DNA of 64,000 nt, taken from the NCBI GenBank assembly GCA_964442495.1, contig CAYTZN010000005.1:1-64000 (forward strand), written 5' to 3'. Below are positions 54,511 to 63,747 of this stretch, in pieces; position 1 is the stretch's first letter, and each line of letters starts with the position of its first letter. The notes under the pieces are model-generated. The model was given only the letters and a program-made list of their open reading frames with translations. It was not told the DNA's origin and did not search any database. A program made the translations under genes and the position numbers. Source of the DNA: CAYTZN01 sp964442495 (lineage in GTDB: Bacteria; Pseudomonadota; Gammaproteobacteria; Legionellales; Legionellaceae).

Positions 54511-56283
54511 TTACACCTCAACAAGCGCTTCTTCATGAGCAATACCCATTTGCTGCACCCGATACAATTTAGCATAATGCCCCCCCATGACGAGTAATTC
54601 CTGGTGGGTGCCGCTTTCTACCACACGCCCTTGATGCATCACAATGATTTTATCAGCGCGTTGAATGGTTGATAGTCGATGTGCAACAACCAATGTGGTG
54701 CGATTTTTCATTACATTTTCAAGTGCTGATTGAATGTAGCGCTCAGACTCACTGTCCAAAGCCGAGGTGGCTTCATCGAGAATAAGTATAGGAGCATCTT
54801 TCAAAATCGCGCGAGCAATGGCCAATCGCTGACGCTGGCCACCTGACAAAAGCACGCCATTTTCACCAATCCGTGTATCATAACCTTTGGGTAAATTTTC
54901 AATAAATTCATCAGCATAAGCAAGCTTGGCAGCATGTTTAATCTCATCAAGGCTCACATCAAAACGACCATAGGCAATATTATTGGCCAACGTATCATTA
55001 AATAAGGTCACATGCTGGCTTACCACAGCCATTTGCTCTCTTAAACTGTCCAGCGTCAAAGAATTAATAGGTGTGCCATCTAAAAGAATGCGTCCATGAG
55101 TTACTTCATAAAAGCGGGGCAATAAACTAGTAATGGTTGTTTTGCCACTCCCAGAATGACCGACCAAAGCCACATTTTCACCCGCATTTATAGTGAAATT
55201 AACATCATGCAACACTTGCAGGCCTTGCCGATAAGCATAAGACACCTGCTCAAACTCAATTTGACCGCGCGCTTTTTGTTTTAAAGTTATGCCCTCATGA
55301 GATTCTATTTTTCTATCCAACAGCGAAAATACACTTTCAGCACCCGCAAGACCTTGTTGAATGGTTGCATTTAACGTGGTTAATGTTTTCATGGGCTTTA
55401 TCAATTGCAACATTGCCGCAATAATAGCAAGAAATGAACCGGCCGATACAATGATAACAGTGGCCAATTTAATGGATACAAAAATAATCATTGCAATGCC
55501 TAATGCGATAATACATTGCACACCTAAGACATTCGTGGCTTTGCTAACCGCCACTTTCATGTCATTTAGACGAGACGCTTCCGTGGCCTTACCAAATTTA
55601 TTGACTTCGTAGTGCTCCCCCCCAAACACCCGAACAACTTTGTAACCCTCTATGACCTCACCCGCAATTTCAGTAACTTCACCCATGGATTGTTGAACTT
55701 TATGGCTAATTCGTCGCACACGCTTATTGGTTATAATCACCACAACACCAATAAACGGCACGGTTAACAAAAACATCAATGACAATTGCCAGCAAATAAC
55801 CATCATTACGGTTAACAACCCAATGACAAGACACGTGTTTTGCACAAAGTCAGTCAAGGCATCTGCGCTCACTTGAGCGACTTGCTCTACATCATATAGA
55901 AGCTTTGATAACAATTGACCAGACGTCGCCTCATCGTAATAATCTGCCGGCAAACGAATAATATGAGCAAATACACGTTGCCTGAGTACTTGAACCACAG
56001 AGCGCGCAACCCAAGTCATGCAATAACTACCCATAGCACTGACCAAGCCTCGACCTGCAATCCCCACAAGAACAATCAGAGGAATTCGTTTAATAAATTC
56101 CAAGTCGATATTAATAAAGCTCTTATCTAGAAAAGGTCTCATCATGTACGTGAGGCCTGCATCAATACCCGAGTATAAAATATTGGCAAAAACGCCCAAC
56201 ACTAACACGGGCCAAAAGGGCTTAACATAAGACAGTAAACGACGATACAAAGGCCAAGCTTTGCCATGAAATTTTTTTTTCAT
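54511..56283 (-). CDS. msbA: Lipid A export ABC transporter MsbA
   Basis: A 590-residue half-transporter that flips lipid A-core across the inner membrane. Six membrane helices are in the first 320 residues. The ATPase has Walker A GHSGSGKTT, signature LSGGQRQRLAIAR and Walker B ILILDEATSALD, then the switch VVAHRLSTI. Adjacent lpxK supports MsbA over other exporters of this class. Confidence 0.95.
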   Translation of the reverse strand: MKKKFHGKAWPLYRRLLSYVKPFWPVLVLGVFANILYSGIDAGLTYMMRPFLDKSFINIDLEFIKRIPLIVLVGIAGRGLVSAMGSYCMTWVARSVVQVLRQRVFAHIIRLPADYYDEATSGQLLSKLLYDVEQVAQVSADALTDFVQNTCLVIGLLTVMMVICWQLSLMFLLTVPFIGVVVIITNKRVRRISHKVQQSMGEVTEIAGEVIEGYKVVRVFGGEHYEVNKFGKATEASRLNDMKVAVSKATNVLGVQCIIALGIAMIIFVSIKLATVIIVSAGSFLAIIAAMLQLIKPMKTLTTLNATIQQGLAGAESVFSLLDRKIESHEGITLKQKARGQIEFEQVSYAYRQGLQVLHDVNFTINAGENVALVGHSGSGKTTITSLLPRFYEVTHGRILLDGTPINSLTLDSLREQMAVVSQHVTLFNDTLANNIAYGRFDVSLDEIKHAAKLAYADEFIENLPKGYDTRIGENGVLLSGGQRQRLAIARAILKDAPILILDEATSALDSESERYIQSALENVMKNRTTLVVAHRLSTIQRADKIIVMHQGRVVESGTHQELLVMGGHYAKLYRVQQMGIAHEEALVEV

Positions 56284-56418
56284 AATGGATGCGATAGGAT
56301 TGGTTGTAATTTTGACGAATTGTACCGCTTATTACATCAGAGTGCCAATTTCTAAAGAATATTGCAGCCCAAAACATGGGCGCTAACCTAGAAATAAAAT
56401 CGAAGACTTGGTCTCATA

Positions 56419-57429
56419 TCACCTATTCGTGTCCATGGTGAGCCCATTCACCACTTTAGCAACAAGGCCTGGTCCCTGATAAATCAAGCCCGTATAGAGC
56501 TGCAACAACGTGGCCCCAGCGTTAAGCTTTTCATTAGCAACCAATGGACTATCAATGCCACCCACACCAATCAATACTGTATCGTCACCAACCACGCTCT
56601 TTAGTACTCGCAAACACTCCGTTGAGCGAGCAGCCAATGGCTCACCACTTAAACCACCCTGTTCTTTGCCAAAAGGCTCTTGCTCCACACCCTCACGTGA
56701 ACACGTGGTGTTGGTTGCAATAATGCCATCTATACCTAATGAGACAATGATGTCTGCTATTTTTTTAAGCGTTTCATCGGATTCATCGGGTGATATTTTT
56801 ACAACAAGGGGAACGTAACGCTGATGAACATCAGCCAACTGCAATTGCTCTTCACGTAACTCATTGATTAAATTTTTAAAATACTCACCCTGTTGAAGTT
56901 GGCGCAAATCTGGCGTATTCGGGGAGGAAATATTTATCGTGATATAGGAGGCATGCAAATACACTTTACGTAAACAATGCAAATAGTCATCCACCGCCTT
57001 CGAAAGCTCCGTGTCTTTATTTTTACCAATATTGATCCCTAAAATCCCGGGATAATTAGCCTTTTGAACATTCGCCACCAATGCATCAACGCCATGGTTA
57101 TTAAACCCCATGCGGTTAATCATCGCCAGAGACCTCGGCAAACGAAACAGTCGCGGTTTTGGATTGCCACCCTGTGGACGAGGGGTTACTGTTCCAAGCT
57201 CAATGTGCGAAAAACCTAATTTAGCCAACGCATTTAAATGTTCAGCATTTTTATCAAGGCCTGCTGCTAGTCCCACTGGGTGTGAAAATTCAAAACCCAT
57301 GGCACTTACAGGCTTAGACTCAGGAACAGTAAATAGTTCTTTGGGCAAGTAATGCAAAGTCGATAGTGTCAAGGAGTGAGCTTTTTCTGCATCCAACTTG
57401 AATAAAAAAGGGCGAATATGTTGGTACAT
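56419..57429 (-). CDS. pyrD: Dihydroorotate dehydrogenase (quinone)
   Basis: A 336-residue class 2 FMN enzyme of pyrimidine synthesis that passes electrons to quinone. An amphipathic N-terminus (MYQHIRPFLFKLDAEKAHSL) gives membrane contact. Motifs GLAAGLDKNAEHL, GFNNHGVDAL, INISSPNTPDLRQLQ with the catalytic Ser, and LIGVGGIDS are present. Start ATG 57429 has AGAGG upstream; a TTG just before it is less likely. It lies 12 bp after the RoxA-like gene's stop. Confidence 0.96.
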   Translation of the reverse strand: MYQHIRPFLFKLDAEKAHSLTLSTLHYLPKELFTVPESKPVSAMGFEFSHPVGLAAGLDKNAEHLNALAKLGFSHIELGTVTPRPQGGNPKPRLFRLPRSLAMINRMGFNNHGVDALVANVQKANYPGILGINIGKNKDTELSKAVDDYLHCLRKVYLHASYITINISSPNTPDLRQLQQGEYFKNLINELREEQLQLADVHQRYVPLVVKISPDESDETLKKIADIIVSLGIDGIIATNTTCSREGVEQEPFGKEQGGLSGEPLAARSTECLRVLKSVVGDDTVLIGVGGIDSPLVANEKLNAGATLLQLYTGLIYQGPGLVAKVVNGLTMDTNR

Positions 57430-57444
57430 CAAAGACCTCTTTGG

Positions 57445-58629
57445 TTATTTATTAGTAAATTGTAGCCATTGCAGTTTCCACAAGTCATGAAGAAACGCCT
57501 GGTTTTTTTCATCGCTTAAAAAAGGCATTAATTCATTAACGCTCACCAAACGGCGGTTAGCCACAAGTTTAATCAATTCTGAAGACACCCCTTCTGTTTC
57601 CCATTCACAACCATTGATAAACAATTGCAAACCATCTTTCCCACTATTTTCTTGATAAGCAAAACGGCATACGGCATCTCGTCTTAAGCCCGTGTCGTTT
57701 AGCAAGGCTTTAACAAACAAAGAAGGATTACCCCAATGTTCTTCTTCAATAGGCAACGCAATGTATTGCTCTGATTGAGAATCAAGCTGCGTCGCAAAAC
57801 AACCGAACCAAGATTGAAACAAATGCTCATCGTTTAAAATATTTATGAGCAATTCTTTTGCTTTTTGAGACGCTTCAGGCGGTAAAACCGATGGCGCATT
57901 CATCATTGCCCAATTGGGGTCTTGATACAATGCCGTAAAAGCGCCTCGTTCTGATAAATAATCCCCTAGACTCTCCCACAACTCTTGCCCTTGATAGCTT
58001 CGATAGCCAAACGAATACGTCATACAATCGTTATCCAACGAGACACCATGATGCCCAACATGAGGAGGCAGGTATAACATATCCCCCGGAGATAAAACGT
58101 ACTCCTCTTCTACGTCAAACGCCGCCATGATACGTAACGCTGTATCCTTTAACGCGTTACCTAAATGACAGCCTTTAGTGGTTAAAGACCACTTACGCTG
58201 CCCACAGGCTTGATATAGAAAAACATCATAATTGTCATAATGAGGACCAACACTGCCCTCTTTTGCAGCGTAACTCACCATCACATCGTCGATACGCCAT
58301 TGAGGAATAAAATCAAAGTGGTGAAGCACGTCTGCCACCTCAGGAACAAGCTTTTCCACACCTTGCACCAACAAAGTCCAATGCGTTTTTGGCAAGTCAC
58401 GGAAATTTTTTTCGGTAAAAGGGCCGCGTTTTAATTGCCACTGAGAGATTTTACCCGGTGTCTCAAACACCATTCGGCTTTCTACGTCTTCTTCCAAAGC
58501 CAAACCAGCCAATTCATCTGCACTCAAAGGAGGAATAAAATCAGGCAAAGCTTGACGAATCACAAAAGGCTTTTTTTGCCAGTACTCATTTAAAAAAGTT
58601 GTTGCATCAATGGTTTCAAAGTGAATCAT
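57445..58629 (-). CDS. JmjC/cupin ribosomal oxygenase (RoxA/YcfD-like)
   Basis: A 394-residue 2-oxoglutarate/iron oxygenase like YcfD, which hydroxylates an arginine of ribosomal protein uL16. Iron ligands: H130 and D132 (GPHYDNYDVFLYQ) and a histidine in LPPHVGHHGVSL near 190-194. The C-terminal winged-helix-like part (about 280-390) is present. Length matches YcfD-type proteins. It follows the methyltransferase-like gene by 7 bp. Confidence 0.88.
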   Translation of the reverse strand: MIHFETIDATTFLNEYWQKKPFVIRQALPDFIPPLSADELAGLALEEDVESRMVFETPGKISQWQLKRGPFTEKNFRDLPKTHWTLLVQGVEKLVPEVADVLHHFDFIPQWRIDDVMVSYAAKEGSVGPHYDNYDVFLYQACGQRKWSLTTKGCHLGNALKDTALRIMAAFDVEEEYVLSPGDMLYLPPHVGHHGVSLDNDCMTYSFGYRSYQGQELWESLGDYLSERGAFTALYQDPNWAMMNAPSVLPPEASQKAKELLINILNDEHLFQSWFGCFATQLDSQSEQYIALPIEEEHWGNPSLFVKALLNDTGLRRDAVCRFAYQENSGKDGLQLFINGCEWETEGVSSELIKLVANRRLVSVNELMPFLSDEKNQAFLHDLWKLQWLQFTNK

Positions 58630-58636
58630 AACCGTC

Positions 58637-59335
58637 TCAACTTAGGGGGCATTGTTGAGCCCATACACGTAACATGACATTACCTTTGGGTTGCAAATGG
58701 TAGTTAACATTTCGAACCTCAACACCATACCCATCTTGTTGCAATCCCAGCAGCACTGGGCCCAAAAATGGGGATAATTCACCATGTCTATCAATCAGCG
58801 GAAAAATTCGTACTTCTTTAGCTACCCGCGCAAGCTCCCGAATGGCCTGCAAATGAAAAGCCACGTCTTGGTCTTCTAAATCTGCAAATAGATAATGCGA
58901 ACTTAATGCAAAATCAAACTCAAAATCGGTAAAAGGTAACTTATTATCTTGAAGAGCAAAATAACGCTTTTCAATTTTGCCTTTTTCATAATCGTTAAAA
59001 AAAGTGGCTATTCCCTCACGACGATGTGCAACAAGGGCTTCAAGACTGCCATCATGACTAAAATCAAATTTATCTTGATGTTTTTTCACTTCAGTAACCA
59101 TGTCTTCAAAAATAAGAGAGACCTTAAGCGAAAGGGTTGCTTTATCAAGAACAAACAAAGGATCACAGCTTATCATGGGCTTTTTAGATGAAGGGTCGCA
59201 TTGATGCATCTCCTTGTTCACGGCACTAGCACCGCTACCATATTCCAATAAGCGGGCATTGAGATCCGTTTCAGATAGATCAAACATGTCGCGGTACTCA
59301 TCAACATGATGGCCCCACAATACCAATTTGCGCAT
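58637..59335 (-). CDS. SAM-dependent methyltransferase-like protein
   Basis: A 232-residue protein with a recognisable but reduced Rossmann methyltransferase plan. RLLEYGSGASAVNKEM stands at the usual motif I position, FDFALSSHYLF at motif IV and ELARVAKEVRIFPLID at motif V. The motif I glycines are LEYGSGAS rather than the usual GxGxG, so activity is possible but unproven. GGGAGA precedes the ATG. It heads a minus-strand run with the RoxA-like gene and pyrD. No substrate is proposed. Confidence 0.65.
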   Translation of the reverse strand: MRKLVLWGHHVDEYRDMFDLSETDLNARLLEYGSGASAVNKEMHQCDPSSKKPMISCDPLFVLDKATLSLKVSLIFEDMVTEVKKHQDKFDFSHDGSLEALVAHRREGIATFFNDYEKGKIEKRYFALQDNKLPFTDFEFDFALSSHYLFADLEDQDVAFHLQAIRELARVAKEVRIFPLIDRHGELSPFLGPVLLGLQQDGYGVEVRNVNYHLQPKGNVMLRVWAQQCPLS

Positions 59336-59425
59336 TACATCATTCTCCCATTTCGCTATGTCTTCACAATGTGTGTCATGACGGGTATAGTCTAGCGTAT
59401 TTGTTGAAGCAACAGGAAGTCATCT

Positions 59426-60592
59426 ATGTACAACGGATTAAACCACCAATTAGGTGAAACCTACGATCTGCTAAGAAACAGCGTTTATGAATTTTCTCAA
59501 ACTGAAATAGCCCCGTATGCGGCACAAATCGATATCGAAAATACCTTCCCTCACGCTCTTTGGAAAAAACTAGGCGACATGGGCTTATTAGGGATCACGG
59601 TCAGTGAAGAATACGGTGGTGCCAACATGGGGTATTTAGCCCATGCAATTGCCATGGAAGAAATTTCACGCGCCTCTGCAGCGATTGGGCTTAGCTTTGG
59701 TGCTCACTCAAACCTCTGTGTGAATCAAATTTTTTTAAATGGCAATGAACAACAAAAGCGTCATTATTTACCCGCATTGATTAAAGGAGACCACGTTGGA
59801 GCTCTGGCCATGAGTGAATCAAACTCAGGCTCTGACGTGGTAAGCATGCAATTGCATGCAGAAAAAAAAGGCGACCGTTTTATTCTTAACGGCACCAAAA
59901 TGTGGATTACCAATGGCCCTGAAGCTGATGTGTTGGTGGTTTACGCAAAAACAGACAAACAGGCCGGCAGCAAAGGCATTAGCGCGTTTATTATTGAAAA
60001 AGGCTTTTCTGGATTCAAAACGGCACAAAAATTAGACAAACTTGGTATGCGTGGCTCGAATACCTGCGAACTTGTATTTGAAAACTGCGAAGTGCCTTCA
60101 GCAAACATCTTAGGTGGCGTCAATCAGGGCGTAAAAGTCTTGATGAGTGGGTTAGATTATGAACGCACGGTTCTTGCAGCAGGTCCTGTCGGCATTATGC
60201 AGGCCTGTTTAGATGTTGTTATCCCTTACGTGCATGTTAGAAAACAATTTAACCAGCCTATTGGCGAATTTCAGTTTATTCAAGGTAAATTAGCCGATAT
60301 GTACACCGAGCTCAATGCCTCCCGTGCGTATCTTTATGCCGTTGCAAAAGCGTGTGACAGTGGCAACGTTAACCGAAAAGATGCGGCCAGCGTGATTTTA
60401 TACACTGCCGAAAAAGCCACGCAAATGGCTTTACAAGCTATTCAAACCTTGGGCGGGAATGGTTATATTAATGAATACCCAACAGGGCGACTTCTACGAG
60501 ACGCAAAATTATATGAAATTGGTGCCGGAACATCTGAAATACGGCGGATGTTAATAGGACGAGAACTTTTTAACGAACCGGTCAATGTTTAA
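59426..60592 (+). CDS. Isovaleryl-CoA dehydrogenase-type acyl-CoA dehydrogenase
   Basis: A 388-residue flavoprotein oxidising a branched acyl-CoA; the neighbourhood points to isovaleryl-CoA from leucine. Features: GITVSEEYGGANMGYLAHAI, ALAMSESNSGSDVVSMQ, KMWITNGPEADVLVVYAKT, the quartet-forming QTLGGNGYINEYP and a C-terminal YEIGAGTSEIRRMLIGREL. AGGAAG precedes the ATG. It is first of the leucine-degradation string and ends 10 bp before the thiolase start. Confidence 0.9.
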   Translation: MYNGLNHQLGETYDLLRNSVYEFSQTEIAPYAAQIDIENTFPHALWKKLGDMGLLGITVSEEYGGANMGYLAHAIAMEEISRASAAIGLSFGAHSNLCVNQIFLNGNEQQKRHYLPALIKGDHVGALAMSESNSGSDVVSMQLHAEKKGDRFILNGTKMWITNGPEADVLVVYAKTDKQAGSKGISAFIIEKGFSGFKTAQKLDKLGMRGSNTCELVFENCEVPSANILGGVNQGVKVLMSGLDYERTVLAAGPVGIMQACLDVVIPYVHVRKQFNQPIGEFQFIQGKLADMYTELNASRAYLYAVAKACDSGNVNRKDAASVILYTAEKATQMALQAIQTLGGNGYINEYPTGRLLRDAKLYEIGAGTSEIRRMLIGRELFNEPVNV

Positions 60593-60602
60593 GGAAAACC
60601 CC

Positions 60603-61796
60603 ATGAATCAAGATGATATCGTGATTGTTGCCGCCAAAAGAACCCCTCTAGGCGCTATGTTAGGGCAATTGTCCTCTTTATCAGCCCCAGAATTAGCCGC
60701 TGTAGCTCATCAAAGCGCCCTACTGCAAGCAGGGATTCCTACAGAAGACATTGATGAAGTCATTTCAGGTTGCGTGTTACAAGCAGGCATTGGGCAAGCG
60801 CCTGCAAGACAAGCGGCCATAAAAGCTAATATCCCCAATGCTGCCGGTGCTACCACCATCAATAAAATGTGTGGTTCGGGGATGAAGTCAGTCATGCTCG
60901 CTCATGATTTAATCAAGGCTGGGTCTGCGAACATCGTTCTTGCTGGTGGTATGGAAAGCATGAGCAATGCACCCTACCTATTAAATAAAGCTCGCCAAGG
61001 CTACCGATTAGGCCATGGTGAACTTAAAGACCACATGTTTTTGGATGGTCTTGAAGACGCCTACGACCGCGGTAAATTAATGGGTTGTTTTGCTGATGCC
61101 ACCGCAAAAAAATTTAACTTTACCCGTGAAAAACAAGATGAATTTGCAATGCGCTCAATGACGCGAGCCTTGCAGGCACAAAAAGATGGGGCGTTTACTG
61201 ATGAAATTGCGCCTGTATCGATTGTTGGACGGAAAGGAGACGTCACAACCGTAACACTCGATGAAGGTCCTGATGCCACAAAAATATCAAAAATACCACA
61301 ATTAAAACCTGCCTTCGAAAAAGATGGCACTGTCACTGCGGCCAATTCCAGCTCTATTTCAGATGGTGCTGCAAGCATTATTTTAATGACTGCCGCCAAC
61401 GCTAAAGCACGCGGACTAAAGCCGCTTGCTAAAATCATTGCTCACAGCAGTTATGCAAACGCACCAGAATGGTTTACCACGGCCCCCGTAAAAGCAATTC
61501 AACACGTGCTCGCGAAAGCCGGTTGGAAACCAGACGACGTAGACCTTTATGAAATAAATGAAGCCTTTGCCGTTGTCGCCATGGCTGCCATTTCGGAACT
61601 CGAATTGTCCATAGACAAGGTCAATGTTCATGGAGGAGCCTGTGCGCTAGGACATCCTATTGGCGCTTCAGGCGCTCGTATATTGGTTACCCTTATACAT
61701 GCGCTAAAACGCATGAAAAAAAGCCGTGGTGTAGCCGCATTATGTATCGGTGGTGGTGAAGCCACAGCCATTGCCATTGAAGTGCTTTATGCTTAA
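60603..61796 (+). CDS. Acetyl-CoA acetyltransferase (thiolase)
   Basis: A 397-residue thiolase that joins or cleaves acetyl-CoA units. The nucleophile Cys is in NKMCGSGMKSV; HGGACALGHPIGASGAR and a C-terminal CIGGGEATAIAIE are the other active-site blocks. Start ATG 60603 follows AAGGAA; the upstream in-frame ATG at 60585 overlaps the dehydrogenase. The probable role is to process acetoacetyl-CoA made in leucine breakdown. The end overlaps the next small gene by 8 bp. Confidence 0.93.
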   Translation: MNQDDIVIVAAKRTPLGAMLGQLSSLSAPELAAVAHQSALLQAGIPTEDIDEVISGCVLQAGIGQAPARQAAIKANIPNAAGATTINKMCGSGMKSVMLAHDLIKAGSANIVLAGGMESMSNAPYLLNKARQGYRLGHGELKDHMFLDGLEDAYDRGKLMGCFADATAKKFNFTREKQDEFAMRSMTRALQAQKDGAFTDEIAPVSIVGRKGDVTTVTLDEGPDATKISKIPQLKPAFEKDGTVTAANSSSISDGAASIILMTAANAKARGLKPLAKIIAHSSYANAPEWFTTAPVKAIQHVLAKAGWKPDDVDLYEINEAFAVVAMAAISELELSIDKVNVHGGACALGHPIGASGARILVTLIHALKRMKKSRGVAALCIGGGEATAIAIEVLYA

Positions 61797-62103
61797 ACAA
61801 ATCATTCTCTACTTCGTGTTAAGTATTTGTATCGTTATTTTTGCGAAATACGCCCATTTGCTGATTGTTTATATTGATATGTTTTATACATTTATCAATG
61901 TTAAATTAGCCCCCATTTTCAGTAACAGTGGTGTTGGCATTCTGATTCGAAAGGTCATTTCTCTAACACTATTGCCTGTCTTGATCAGTGCGATTCCTGC
62001 ACTGATTTACCTCGGAATAAAGGGAAAATCCATGCCCTATTTCATTGAAGTAACATGGATTATTTGGCTTATTATTGTGCTCAGCAAGGTACTTATTCAC
62101 TGA
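61789..62103 (+). CDS. Small inner-membrane protein (three helices)
   Basis: A 104-residue protein not recognised by name. Start ATG 61789 overlaps the thiolase stop by 8 bp (ATGCTTAA), suggesting coupling; an in-frame ATG at 61750 lies inside thiolase. Three hydrophobic segments (LKQIILYFVLSICIVIFA, VISLTLLPVLISAIPALIYLG, VTWIIWLIIVLSKVL) with short loops. It may be a transport or anchoring accessory of the leucine operon. No motif identifies it. Confidence 0.6.
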   Translation: MLKQIILYFVLSICIVIFAKYAHLLIVYIDMFYTFINVKLAPIFSNSGVGILIRKVISLTLLPVLISAIPALIYLGIKGKSMPYFIEVTWIIWLIIVLSKVLIH

Positions 62104-62129
62104 TTAAACATGCATTTTAGGGACAAGCC

Positions 62130-63737
62130 ATGGCAAAAATCATCACTGAACTTAACCCCAAAAGCACTGAATTTAAGGCTAATCAAGCAGCAATGCAAAT
62201 ACTACTTGATAAGCTTCAAAAAACAGTGGCCACCATTGCGCTGGGTGGGAACGAAAAAGCGCGAGCCAGGCATTTGCAACATGGAAAATTATTACCAAGA
62301 GAACGCTTAGAGCACCTTTTGGATAAAGGCAGTCCCTTTTTGGAGCTATCTCAATTAGCCGCATTTGAAGTGTATGACGACGCAGTCCCTGCCGCCGGTT
62401 TAATCACAGGCATTGGGCGTATTTTTGGCCAAGAATGCATGATTGTTATCAATGATGCGACCGTAAAAGGTGGCACGTATTACCCACTCACGGTTAAAAA
62501 ACACTTACGAGCACAAGACATTGCCAAAGCAAACCATCTCCCTTGCATTTACTTGGTGGATTCGGGCGGTGCTTTTTTACCTCGGCAGGATGAGGTTTTT
62601 CCTGATCGCGATCACTTTGGACGTATTTTTTACAATCAAGCGCAGTTGTCTGCTCAAAATATTCCGCAAATAGCTGTGGTCATGGGTTCTTGCACCGCTG
62701 GTGGAGCTTATGTGCCTGCTATGGCCGACGAGTCCATCATGGTTAGAAATCAAGCCACCATTTTTTTAGGCGGCCCACCCTTGGTAAAAGCGGCCACGGG
62801 TGAAATCATCAGCGCTGAAGAATTAGGTGGTGCTGATGTACATTGTCGACAATCAGGGGTTGCTGACTATTTTGCTGAAAACGATGCCCATGCCCTGCAT
62901 TTAGCACGTGTGGCCATCAGCCACTTAAACCGTAGCAAACCTAAAGCTGAATGCCGAATTGAAAGTGTAGAGCCTCTATATGATGTAAGTGAGCTCAATG
63001 GAATTGTCCCGGCTGATTCGCGCAAACCCTTTGATATTCGAGAAATCATTGCCCGTATTGTGGATAGCTCTGAATTTGATGAATTTAAGGCATTGTTTGG
63101 AACCACATTGGTGTGTGGCTTTGCACACCTGTATGGGCACCCTATTGGAATCATTGCTAACAATGGCATCTTATTTGGCGAAAGCGCTCTAAAAGGCACA
63201 CATTTTATTGAATTATGCACCCAGCGCAACATACCCTTGATTTTTCTGCAAAACATTACGGGCTTTATGGTGGGCAGCAAGTATGAAGCAGCGGGTATTG
63301 CCAAACATGGAGCAAAAATGGTCATGGCTGTGGCCAATGCCGCTGTGCCTAAATTCACGGTCATTGTGGGCGGTAGTTTTGGGGCTGGCAACTATGCCAT
63401 GTGCGGGAGAGCTTTTGATCCTCGATTTTTATGGACATGGCCGAATGCACGTATTTCTGTCATGGGAGGAGAGCAGGCCGCCAATGTGCTTGCACAAGTT
63501 ACCCATGAAAAACACACTAAACAAGGGACCTCATGGTCACCCCAAGAAGAAAAACAATTTAAATCCACGTTAACCGAGCAATATGAAGCACAGGGTAACC
63601 CTTATTACGCCAGCGCTCGCTTGTGGGACGATGGTGTGATTGCTCCACAAGACACACGCAAAGTTTTAGGTTTGAGTTTATCCGCCGCATTAAATGCGCC
63701 CATTAATGCCACACGCTTTGGCGTGTTCCGTATGTAG
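62130..63737 (+). CDS. Methylcrotonyl-CoA carboxylase beta (carboxyltransferase) subunit
   Basis: A 535-residue carboxyltransferase subunit that transfers CO2 from biotin to 3-methylcrotonyl-CoA in leucine degradation. The acyl-CoA carboxyltransferase fold is shown by KARARHLQHGKLLPRERLEHLLD, VMGSCTAGGAYVPAMADE, FLGGPPLVKAATGE and, in the second half, GFMVGSKYEAAGIAKHGAKM and GGSFGAGNYAMCGRAF. Length and neighbours favour the MCC beta subunit over propionyl-CoA carboxylase. The alpha (biotin) subunit is expected beyond the right edge. Confidence 0.92.
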   Translation: MAKIITELNPKSTEFKANQAAMQILLDKLQKTVATIALGGNEKARARHLQHGKLLPRERLEHLLDKGSPFLELSQLAAFEVYDDAVPAAGLITGIGRIFGQECMIVINDATVKGGTYYPLTVKKHLRAQDIAKANHLPCIYLVDSGGAFLPRQDEVFPDRDHFGRIFYNQAQLSAQNIPQIAVVMGSCTAGGAYVPAMADESIMVRNQATIFLGGPPLVKAATGEIISAEELGGADVHCRQSGVADYFAENDAHALHLARVAISHLNRSKPKAECRIESVEPLYDVSELNGIVPADSRKPFDIREIIARIVDSSEFDEFKALFGTTLVCGFAHLYGHPIGIIANNGILFGESALKGTHFIELCTQRNIPLIFLQNITGFMVGSKYEAAGIAKHGAKMVMAVANAAVPKFTVIVGGSFGAGNYAMCGRAFDPRFLWTWPNARISVMGGEQAANVLAQVTHEKHTKQGTSWSPQEEKQFKSTLTEQYEAQGNPYYASARLWDDGVIAPQDTRKVLGLSLSAALNAPINATRFGVFRM

Positions 63738-63747
63738 GATAACTAAT

